Origin: Desulfomicrobium sp. UBA5193
Lineage (GTDB): Bacteria > Desulfobacterota > Desulfovibrionia > Desulfovibrionales > Desulfomicrobiaceae
Direction of reading: 5' to 3'
Assembly: GCA_002412965.1 (NCBI GenBank)
Contig: DHWB01000004.1
Location: forward strand, 1 to 64,000
DNA: 64,000 nucleotides
In this document: positions 25,805 to 32,938 of the stretch, in pieces
How positions within the stretch are numbered: position 1 is the stretch's first letter
How the letters are laid out: each line of letters opens with the position of its first letter
Program-made: the position numbers and the translations under genes
Notes under the pieces: model-generated
Told to the model about the DNA's origin: nothing
What the model saw: the letters and a program-made list of their open reading frames with translations, nothing else
Database searches by the model: none

Positions 25805-26368
25805 ATGAAAAAATCACTCGGTGGACACACCTTTCTTCCCACGACCCCGGTGCTTCTGGTCGGGACATACGATCAGGATGGAAAACCCAACCTCATGACC
25901 GCCGCCTGGGGCGGCATCTGCTGTTCCAAGCCTCCCTGTTTTGCTGTCTCCCTGCGCAAGGCGACCTACTCCTATTCCGCCATCGTGGAGCGCAAGGCGT
26001 TCACCATCGGCATCCCCTCGGAAACGCAGCTCAAGGAGGCGGATTACATAGGGATTGCCTCCGGCCGGAAAGCCGACAAGTTTGCCGAAACACATTTCAC
26101 CCCCGTCAAGAGCGAACTGGTCGATGCCCCGTACGCAGGCCAGGTGCCGTTCGTTCTGGAATGCAAACTCCTTCACAGCTTCGAGCTTGGGCTCCACACC
26201 CTTTTCGTCGGCGAGATCATGGACGTGAAGGCGGATGCCGAGGTGCTGGCCGAGGACGGCCTCCCGGACATCGCGAAGATCAAGCCGTTCATCTTCGATT
26301 CGGTGCATCAGGGCTATCACGGCATCGGATCGTTTTTGGGCAAGGCCTTTTCCGTCGGCAAAAAGTGA
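25805..26368 (+). CDS. flr: Flavoredoxin-like FMN-binding flavin reductase domain protein
   Basis: The 187-residue protein is a split-barrel flavin reductase-like domain (PVLLVGTYDQDGKPNLMTAA, then GICCSKPPCFAVSLRKATYS and AFTIGIPSE), matching in size and motifs the flavoredoxins described from Desulfovibrio, FMN proteins linked to thiosulfate and sulfite electron transfer. GGAGG is 6 nt before ATG 25805. It is a stand-alone gene with its own upstream gap of 110 nt. Confidence 0.85.
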   Translation: MKKSLGGHTFLPTTPVLLVGTYDQDGKPNLMTAAWGGICCSKPPCFAVSLRKATYSYSAIVERKAFTIGIPSETQLKEADYIGIASGRKADKFAETHFTPVKSELVDAPYAGQVPFVLECKLLHSFELGLHTLFVGEIMDVKADAEVLAEDGLPDIAKIKPFIFDSVHQGYHGIGSFLGKAFSVGKK

Positions 26369-26425
26369 CGTGGCGGCTTCCGTGAATATCGGCTCTGGAA
26401 ACAAAATTTACGCTTGGAGATATGT

Positions 26426-27526
26426 ATGTCCCTCTTGTTTTCCCCATTTTCCTTGAAAGACGTGACGCTGCGCAACAGGATCGCCGTTCCGCCGATGTGC
26501 CAGTACAGCGCTGTGGATGGGCTGGTGAATGACTGGCATGGAATTCATTACAATGGCTTGGCGCGGGGCGGGGCGGGTCTGGTCATCGTGGAGGCGACGG
26601 CGGTGTCCCCGGAAGGGCGCATTACGCCCAAATGTCTGGGACTCTGGAACGACACGCAGGCCGAAGGACTGTCGCGCATTGCGCGGGGCATCAAGGCCGC
26701 CGGCGCCGTGTCCGGCATTCAGATCGGGCACGCCGGGCGAAAGGCCAGCGCGAACATCCCCTGGGAAGGGGACGAGCATATCCCCGAGGAAGATCCGCGT
26801 GCCTGGCAGACCATTTCTCCCTCGGCCGTCGCCTTTGGCGCAAATCTGCCCAGGGTGCCGAGGGAAATGACGCAGGCCGACATCGCCCGGGTGAAGCAAT
26901 GTTTTGTCGATGCGGCGGTTCGCGCCCGCGATGCGGGCTTTGAATGGCTGGAGCTGCATTTTGCGCATGGCTATCTGGCACAGAGCTTCTTTTCCGTGCA
27001 CGCGAACACGCGCACGGACGAATATGGCGGGGATGTTGCCGGCCGATGCCGTTTCCTCGTCGAAACGCTGGCCGCAGTGCGCGTGGTATGGCCTGAAAAT
27101 CTGCCGCTCACGGCACGTTTCGGGGTCATCGAGTTCGACGGACGCGATGAGGAGATGCTGGCCGAAGCGGTCGGGCTGACCAGCTCCCTTCGTGAAAACG
27201 GTCTGGACCTGCTCAGTGTCAGCCTCGGGTTTTCGACGCCCAAGGCGAACATTCCCTGGGCCCCGGCGTTTCTGGCACCGTTCGCCGAAAAGGTGCGCAG
27301 GGAAGCCGGTCTGCCTGTTGCCTCCGCCTGGTGCATCGATTCTCCGGCCAATGCCGAGCGCGTCATCGCCGACGGACAGATGGATCTGGTCATGGTCGGC
27401 CGGGCACATCTGGCCAATCCGCATTGGCCGTATGCCGCCGCGCTGGAGCTCAAGGCTTCCAGGCCGTCCTGGGTGCTTCCCGCGCCGTACGCCCACTGGC
27501 TGGAACGGTACACATTGCTTGCTTGA
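26426..27526 (+). CDS. Old Yellow Enzyme family NADH:flavin oxidoreductase (YqjM-like)
   Basis: ATG 26426 is preferred over an upstream TTG because GGAGA lies 5 nt before it. The 366-residue TIM-barrel shows FMN and substrate motifs of the thermophilic-like OYE class: LRNRIAVPPMCQYSA (with the Cys near the flavin), QIGHAGRKA, the paired ELHFAHGYLAQSF, NTRTDEYGG and VMVGRAHLANPHW. The family reduces activated C=C bonds of enones and related electrophiles. It lies 57 nt after the flavoredoxin gene, so a shared transcript and flavin-dependent detoxification role are possible. Confidence 0.93.
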   Translation: MSLLFSPFSLKDVTLRNRIAVPPMCQYSAVDGLVNDWHGIHYNGLARGGAGLVIVEATAVSPEGRITPKCLGLWNDTQAEGLSRIARGIKAAGAVSGIQIGHAGRKASANIPWEGDEHIPEEDPRAWQTISPSAVAFGANLPRVPREMTQADIARVKQCFVDAAVRARDAGFEWLELHFAHGYLAQSFFSVHANTRTDEYGGDVAGRCRFLVETLAAVRVVWPENLPLTARFGVIEFDGRDEEMLAEAVGLTSSLRENGLDLLSVSLGFSTPKANIPWAPAFLAPFAEKVRREAGLPVASAWCIDSPANAERVIADGQMDLVMVGRAHLANPHWPYAAALELKASRPSWVLPAPYAHWLERYTLLA

Positions 27527-27630
27527 TGATATTTGCGGCTCATAAAAGAGCCTTTCGACCTTCTCAGTTCGTGTCCTAATGACACTTATTTTTTTCGATT
27601 AAAATTACGCATAGGTTCCCCCTGTGTCGC

Positions 27631-27668
27631 CACGAAAGCCAAGGATACAACTGTCCTTGGCTTTCGTG
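27631..27668 (+). promoter_or_regulatory. Perfect 15-bp hairpin in the vgrG leader
   Basis: CACGAAAGCCAAGGA (27631-27645) and TCCTTGGCTTTCGTG (27654-27668) form a perfect stem with an 8-nt loop, 50 nt before the vgrG start. No T run follows on the plus strand, so a simple terminator for the upstream gene is doubtful. A regulator-binding palindrome or an RNA element are alternatives. Confidence 0.55.
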
Positions 27669-27718
27669 CGTTGCGCCATCCCGGCGAGGCTACTCGACAT
27701 TCATTCGCGAGGGTTCCC

Positions 27719-29875
27719 ATGCATCGATTTTCAGCCAACAGCACATGGTTCACGTTCGACGCGGGTGGCGGCTTCACGTTCGGGGTCTATGCGTTTTCCG
27801 GGGTCGAAGAGGCACACCGGCCTTTCGAGTTTGCGATCGAGCTGGTCCATGACTCGGCCAACATTGATTTTTCGGAGTTCATGGGACAACCCGCCTCCTT
27901 GAGCATCGCGGATCGCAGCGGCGGCGTGCGGCACGTGCACGGGGTCATCCGTCAGTTTACGTACATGCACACGGCCAACTCGCGTAGCCACTATCGCTGC
28001 CTGCTCGTGCCCCGCTTCTGGTATCTGGGACTGGTCACGGATCATCGCATCTTTCAGAACATGAGCGTGGTCCAGATCATCGAACAGATCCTGAACGAGC
28101 AGGGTTTCGCAGGGGACGCCTACAGCTTTCGCTGCTTTCACGAATACGCGCCGCGAGAGTACTGCGTGCAGTACGGCGAATCCTCGCTGCACTTCATTTC
28201 CCGGCTGTGCGAGGAGGAAGGAATATACTTCTTTTTCGAGCACAGCGCCTCGGCTCATGTGCTGTGCTTCTCCGACCGCGAGGGAGGCCCGAGAATCGAA
28301 GGTGAGAGCGAGCTTCGCTTCCATCCCGGCTCCGGCAACGTCACCGACACGGCGGTCATAAACCGCGTCGTTCTGCGCCAGAGCGTGCGCAGCGACCTCG
28401 CCACCTATCGCGAGTGGAACTTCCGCAAGCCCAAGCTGGATCTCGGCGTGAGCCAGCACGAGCCGGATCCGCTACGGGCACCCGCGCCCGCCGGCATGAA
28501 GCTCGAACAGTACCGCTACCCCCATCTCTACGAGCTGCGCCAGGAAGGCCAGCGCTATGCGAACCTGCAGCTCTTGCGGCAGCTCAGCCTGCAGAAAGTG
28601 ATCGATATTCAAAGCGACGCGTCACGTTTCGCTCCCGGATACACCTTCGCCATGCACGGGCATCCGCGCCCGGAAGTGAACTGTGCATGGTGGACGCAGC
28701 GCGTGGAACATCGTGGCGAGCAGCCGCAGGTGCTGGAGGATGAAGCTCCGGACCGGGGCATGTCCTATGTGGTCACGGTGCTGGCCATCCCCGAAGCCAC
28801 GCGCTTCGTGCCCGAACTGGCGCACCCTAGGACGCGGATCGAGGGCAAGCAGACGGCCATCGTCACCGGTCCGGAGGGTGAAGAGATCTATCCCGACAAG
28901 TACGGCCGGGTGAAGGTCCAGTTCTTCTGGGACCGCGCGGACCAGTGGAATGAAAATACCACTCGCTGGGTCCGGGTCTGCCAGGGCTGGGCAGGCTCCG
29001 CCTACGGCATCATGGCCATCCCGCGCATCGGGCACGAGGTCATCATCGGCTTCCTGGAGGGCGATCCGGACCGGCCCCTGGTCGAAGGCCGGGTCTACCA
29101 TGAGCTGAACATGCCGCCCTACGCCCTGCCCGAGCACAAGACGCGCACGGTCTTCAAGTCCATGTCCACGCCCGGCGTTCCCGACGAGGCGCGAGGCTTC
29201 AACGAACTGCGCATCGAGGACCGGCGCGGCGAAGAGGAAATCTACATGCACGCCGAGAAGGACGTGAACGTGCATGTCAAGAACGACTGGCGGGAACACA
29301 TCCTGCGCGACCAGCACCGCACGGTGGATCGTTTCTCCTACACGCACATCCTGGGCGAGGAACATCACCGCGGGGATCTGCCGCGCAAGACGGACCTGCT
29401 GCAGGACGACCACCTGACGGTACGCGGCAGCAGCCACACGCGCATCGCAAACAAGTGGCTGGGCCGCACGGGCCAGGAACTGCATTTCCAGGCCGGGGAC
29501 AAGGTAGTGGTCGAAGCGGGCCAGGACCTGACCGTCAAAGCCGGCGGCGCCATGCTCCGCCTGACCCCGGCCGGAGTGACCATCACCGGCAGCGCTGTGC
29601 GCATCAACGAGGGCGGAAGTCCGGGCGCAGGCTCGGGAGCGAGCCCGCTCTTGCCGGTTCCACCCGAACATGTGGGCAAATACACGGAACATTTTGTCCT
29701 GCAAAACAATGAAGGCCAGCCTTTGGTCAAGGTGCCGTATGAAATGCTGCTGGAAAGCGGCGAGGTCGTCTCCGGGACGACGGATATGCAGGGAAGAACG
29801 CATTTGGAAGTTGATAAATGTATTAAGGATGTTCATCTTGGATTGTCATATGCGATTTATCCAGATTTGGAGTAA
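27719..29875 (+). CDS. vgrG: Type VI secretion tip protein VgrG with C-terminal transthyretin-like extension
   Basis: The start is taken at ATG 27719 with GAGGG upstream. The 718-residue protein has the gp27/gp44-like base (about 1-390, including YCVQYGESSLHFISRLCEEE and GIYFFFEH), the gp5 OB-fold (IYPDKYGRVKVQFFWDR, WVRVCQGWAG, PRIGHEVIIGFLEGDPDRPL), and the needle region with repeated short strands. After residue about 640 a tail of about 80 residues (VLQNNEGQPLVKVPYEMLLE, then TTDMQGRTHLEV) resembles the transthyretin-like adaptor that carries effectors. No other T6SS structural genes are in the window, so this is an orphan vgrG with cargo genes downstream. Confidence 0.93.
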   Translation: MHRFSANSTWFTFDAGGGFTFGVYAFSGVEEAHRPFEFAIELVHDSANIDFSEFMGQPASLSIADRSGGVRHVHGVIRQFTYMHTANSRSHYRCLLVPRFWYLGLVTDHRIFQNMSVVQIIEQILNEQGFAGDAYSFRCFHEYAPREYCVQYGESSLHFISRLCEEEGIYFFFEHSASAHVLCFSDREGGPRIEGESELRFHPGSGNVTDTAVINRVVLRQSVRSDLATYREWNFRKPKLDLGVSQHEPDPLRAPAPAGMKLEQYRYPHLYELRQEGQRYANLQLLRQLSLQKVIDIQSDASRFAPGYTFAMHGHPRPEVNCAWWTQRVEHRGEQPQVLEDEAPDRGMSYVVTVLAIPEATRFVPELAHPRTRIEGKQTAIVTGPEGEEIYPDKYGRVKVQFFWDRADQWNENTTRWVRVCQGWAGSAYGIMAIPRIGHEVIIGFLEGDPDRPLVEGRVYHELNMPPYALPEHKTRTVFKSMSTPGVPDEARGFNELRIEDRRGEEEIYMHAEKDVNVHVKNDWREHILRDQHRTVDRFSYTHILGEEHHRGDLPRKTDLLQDDHLTVRGSSHTRIANKWLGRTGQELHFQAGDKVVVEAGQDLTVKAGGAMLRLTPAGVTITGSAVRINEGGSPGAGSGASPLLPVPPEHVGKYTEHFVLQNNEGQPLVKVPYEMLLESGEVVSGTTDMQGRTHLEVDKCIKDVHLGLSYAIYPDLE

Positions 29876-29880
29876 AATAT

Positions 29881-30273
29881 ATGCAGAAGCCTGAAAAAAA
29901 TAAAGTAATGAAGAAAATTGTATTTATACTTGTTTTTTTTATAATATCTTATATTTTTTTTCCAGTATTTATTGAATTTTATGGAAAATTTGGAGCAAGA
30001 AAATTTGCTGAAGAATTTAGTCCTGGAAAAAGATACAAGGTTGAATATTACATTCTATCCGATTATAAGTCTATTTTATTTTCTGTAGATGATCCATTTT
30101 TTATAAAAGTTTACGATTTTCAGAAGAAAAATTACGTTTTTGAGAGCAATATACACAGCATGCTCGAAATAACAGGTTTATCTTGGCCACGAAAAGGTCT
30201 TCCTAACATCATAGTTGGGACAGGTATAATAACTCACGATTTGGAATTGGAGGAATATCATGCCATTCCGTAG
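29881..30273 (+). CDS. Small AT-rich membrane-anchored protein in the vgrG cargo cluster
   Basis: The 130-residue protein starts 5 nt after vgrG with GGAG upstream. It has one N-terminal membrane helix or signal anchor (KKIVFILVFFIISYIFFPVF, residues about 11-30) and a beta-rich outer domain. Base composition is far more AT-rich than vgrG, a sign of separate acquisition. It overlaps the next gene by 14 nt. I do not recognise a family. A membrane-tethered immunity protein or an effector accessory are possibilities from context only. Confidence 0.7.
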   Translation: MQKPEKNKVMKKIVFILVFFIISYIFFPVFIEFYGKFGARKFAEEFSPGKRYKVEYYILSDYKSILFSVDDPFFIKVYDFQKKNYVFESNIHSMLEITGLSWPRKGLPNIIVGTGIITHDLELEEYHAIP

Positions 30274-31219
30274 TGAAGCAGTTGATGCTTTTTTGGAGAG
30301 CACATTTTCGGCAACATCACGTCTCAGTGATGCGAATATTTCCGAAGGTAAGGTCGTTGTTGTAGAAAAACTAAAATTGACAGATTTACCAAAGGTGATG
30401 GACAAGATGGGATGGACTGTCGCGGCACGTTTGATGGGGCGGTGGTTTGAAAGCGAAGGCTTTGTTCTCGATGAGGAGCAGAAGAAAAAATATTTACGGT
30501 TTCCATTATATATTCCAAATAATCATTATGACGATAAAATCGTGACCATGGATTGGGCGCTCAAATTCGAGCGCGTAAAAGATGAGTATGAAAATATTTT
30601 GCGAAATATAAATACCGTAGCAGCAATAAAAAGATTGCAGGATCATGTAATCAATCACAAATTATTCGATGACGCTTCGCGTTTAGGCAATGTTGGCATG
30701 AACGCCCTCGAACTCAACGCTCATTGTCAGATCCAAACCCAGATGTTTGGCTCACGCACGGATACCATTGACGATCTGTATGGTGCCATCGGGTTGGGCA
30801 TGCTTCAGCTTGCCGTTGTCGGCGAAGTGCAGCGCGGTATCAATAAAGATTCATTTCGGGTGGACAATATCGGAGTGTATCTCAAAGACGCCTATGAGTT
30901 CAATGGGTTCCAGTTTCTTGGATGTTGGACCAAGGACAAGACATTCGGAAAGGCGGAAATTTTGAACCACGCAGCGGCGCAAGCATATCGATTGTCGGCT
31001 CCCGCAGCCGCCCTCGCCGCAAAATTAATCAAAACCGATCAGCCTGTGTTTTATGTTCACAATCATGATTTCCGCAACTACCGCGAAAAACATGGAAAAG
31101 GTGGCGATTTCATCATCTATTCCGATGTGAAATGGACTCCCGGAAACGGCTTGACAATCCCGCTTGGAGACGCACTGCGCTCTTATCAGGGCAATATACC
31201 CGCTCTGTTGAGATCATGA
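30260..31219 (+). CDS. DUF6402-like protein, probable T6SS-associated effector or accessory
   Basis: The 319-residue protein has GGAGG 7 nt before ATG 30260, inside the previous gene. The pattern VVEKLKLTDLPKVMDKMGW then AARLMGRWF, and later IGVYLKDAYEFNGFQFLG, recalls the DUF6402 family that I associate with vgrG loci in proteobacteria; this is recollection, not a search. No signal peptide, membrane helix or known catalytic motif is apparent. The 5' half is AT-rich, the 3' half nearer the genome average. Whether it is the toxin or an accessory cannot be decided from sequence. Confidence 0.65.
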   Translation: MPFRSEAVDAFLESTFSATSRLSDANISEGKVVVVEKLKLTDLPKVMDKMGWTVAARLMGRWFESEGFVLDEEQKKKYLRFPLYIPNNHYDDKIVTMDWALKFERVKDEYENILRNINTVAAIKRLQDHVINHKLFDDASRLGNVGMNALELNAHCQIQTQMFGSRTDTIDDLYGAIGLGMLQLAVVGEVQRGINKDSFRVDNIGVYLKDAYEFNGFQFLGCWTKDKTFGKAEILNHAAAQAYRLSAPAAALAAKLIKTDQPVFYVHNHDFRNYREKHGKGGDFIIYSDVKWTPGNGLTIPLGDALRSYQGNIPALLRS

Positions 31220-31271
31220 GTTGTGTCAAAAATAGATTGATCGGAACAGCAGAGCTGCTGGCAGCTTTCCC

Positions 31272-31374
31272 ACCCCCATCTCTACGAACTGCGCCAGGAA
31301 GGCCAGCGCTATGCGAACCTGCAGCTCTTGCGGCAGCTAAATTTACAGGGATCGATATTTAAAGAGCGACGCGC
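31272..31374 (+). pseudogene. Duplicated internal fragment of vgrG
   Basis: About 100 bp here repeat an internal part of vgrG (28518-28621). The first about 70 bases, through CTCTTGCGGCAGCT, are almost identical, after which the match decays (CGATATTTAAAGAGCGACGCG against CGATATTCAAAGCGACGCG). The fragment is not in a usable frame. It marks a recombination scar downstream of the cargo genes. Confidence 0.85.
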
Positions 31375-31438
31375 TCACTTCCACGACACGACAGAACAGG
31401 TTTTTAACGTTAGCATTTGCCCCAGATAAGTTAAAATT

Positions 31439-32008
31439 ATGAAGCACAACACCACACGACACATCGTTTTTACCGCTCTTGCGACTCTCCTTGCTATGGC
31501 GTGCTTCCACCTAGGACACTGGTCTGTCCGCGCTGAAACGCAAGATTCGCTCCCCGCACCGGAGCAACTTAGAGACACGGAATCGGCCTCGTCGGAGGGC
31601 GCTGTAATGCAGCGCGTTGTGCTTCCATCGGGCATGACACTCGAGGTGGCGGATGGTGTTGCCGTCCTGCGTGGGGTCGATGGGGAAGTTAGGGCACGCA
31701 ACTCACGTGTAGTTCGTGGTATGGATCCTGACGGCCGCTGCCCCGCCGATGGCTTCGTGCAAGCCAACTCTGTCGGTTCCGGCTTTGAACTGCAGAACCA
31801 GCTGTGTTCGGGCTGGTTCTTCATCACAGAAATCATGACCTTTGCCCCGGCCACTGACGGATATTTCCTTGTCCGTTTCGCTGCTACGTACACCGACCGG
31901 CGTACGGCTGAACCAGCCGGGCAACCTCGCGTTCTGACCCAGAAGGAGTTGGGAGCGCGTCCATTTAACGAATTAAATCCGGATGACCTCTATCTGCTTC
32001 TGGAATGA
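31439..32008 (+). CDS. Secreted hypothetical protein at the end of the vgrG island
   Basis: The 189-residue protein has an N-terminal signal-like helix (IVFTALATLLAMACFHLG) and then a hydrophilic, beta-rich mature part with two cysteines (DGRCPADGF and NQLCSGWFFITEIM) that could form a disulfide. A weak ribosome-binding site precedes ATG 31439. It follows the vgrG scrap by 64 nt. I do not recognise it; an immunity protein for a periplasm-acting effector would fit the location but is conjecture. Confidence 0.6.
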   Translation: MKHNTTRHIVFTALATLLAMACFHLGHWSVRAETQDSLPAPEQLRDTESASSEGAVMQRVVLPSGMTLEVADGVAVLRGVDGEVRARNSRVVRGMDPDGRCPADGFVQANSVGSGFELQNQLCSGWFFITEIMTFAPATDGYFLVRFAATYTDRRTAEPAGQPRVLTQKELGARPFNELNPDDLYLLLE

Positions 32009-32223
32009 ATGCCGATGTCACGTCGAACTCCCGGCCGAGCATATCAATGTCCTCGCCATGCAGCAGCCTTTGCGTGAAAGTCCTCGTCGAACAGCCCGAC
32101 CTAATCTCGGAACCCTGAAAATGACGTCGCTTGAATTGATAAACACATGTTGACCACGATTATTTTTTGTTTGAAACTTGGTGAAGAGATTGAGCCAAAA
32201 ATTCCAGGATTTGGCCATGTTGT

Positions 32224-32351
32224 GATGCCACTGCAAAAATCGTCATCCTATTGAAGAAGGGGACCATGTCTTTCTAACTGTCTGAAAAGATGGATTCCAG
32301 TCTTCGCGGGAATGACGCGCAGGGTCTCTCGCAACTTTTTGCAGTGATATC
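32224..32351. mobile_element. MITE-like element with terminal inverted repeats and an inner dRS3-like palindrome
   Basis: Left end GATGCCACTGCAAAAA (32224-32239) and right end TTTTTGCAGTGATATC (32336-32351) are inverted repeats: 11 perfect bases (CACTGCAAAAA) plus an outer GAT match. Inside, ATTCCAGTCTTCGCGGGAAT (32294-32313) matches the ATTCC-N8/9-GGGAAT form of dRS3-type repeats used by some phage integrases. No coding capacity. The rest of the 435-bp gap (32009-32443) shows nothing recognisable. Confidence 0.6.
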
Positions 32352-32443
32352 ATCTTATCATTAAGATGAATGGGCAATGATCTCGGAGGGTTTTTGATAC
32401 AAACGATCCCAAGCTGTTGGGGCAAACACGAGTGGTGCGGAAC

Positions 32444-32815
32444 ATGATCGTCGGAGTGGGCGTCGATATCGCGGAATTGGACAGGATTGCAAAGTCATAT
32501 GCGAGGTTTGGCGCGAAATTCAGCGCGAAAATACTGAATCAGTCTGAACTGGTGCGACTGCCTGCCAACGTGATCCCGTTTCTGGCCTCGCGCTTCGCGG
32601 CCAAGGAAGCGGCGGTCAAGGCCTTGGGCACGGGCTTCAGCGGGGGCATCACGTTTCAGGACATCGCGGTCGCGTCCGATCCCCTCGGCAAGCCGATCAT
32701 TGTATTTCACAACATGGCATTGCAGAGATGCCGGGAGCTGCACGTCTGCCACGCCCATATCTCCCTCTCGCACAGCAGGGAAAACGCCGTGGCCATGGTC
32801 ATCCTCGAGGCTTAA
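32444..32815 (+). CDS. acpS: Holo-[acyl-carrier-protein] synthase
   Basis: Transfers 4'-phosphopantetheine from CoA to a serine of apo-ACP. The 123-residue protein keeps both signature motifs: MIVGVGVDIAELDRI with the Mg-binding Asp and FAAKEAAVKALGTG with the catalytic Glu/Lys. ATG 32444 is chosen because the conserved N-terminus begins there; the ribosome-binding site is weak. It stands alone between the MITE-like element and a convergent gene, away from the usual pdxJ/rnc neighbours. Confidence 0.93.
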   Translation: MIVGVGVDIAELDRIAKSYARFGAKFSAKILNQSELVRLPANVIPFLASRFAAKEAAVKALGTGFSGGITFQDIAVASDPLGKPIIVFHNMALQRCRELHVCHAHISLSHSRENAVAMVILEA

Positions 32816-32938
32816 GCGACCGGCTTAATAGGCGTTGCGCTATCTTGATCATCCTGTGCCCGTCGAAAAGACCCTTTTCCGGCAGGTTTTGACAGACCCT
32901 CTGTGTCCACTTCTCTTGAAACCCGCGGCTTGATTCTC

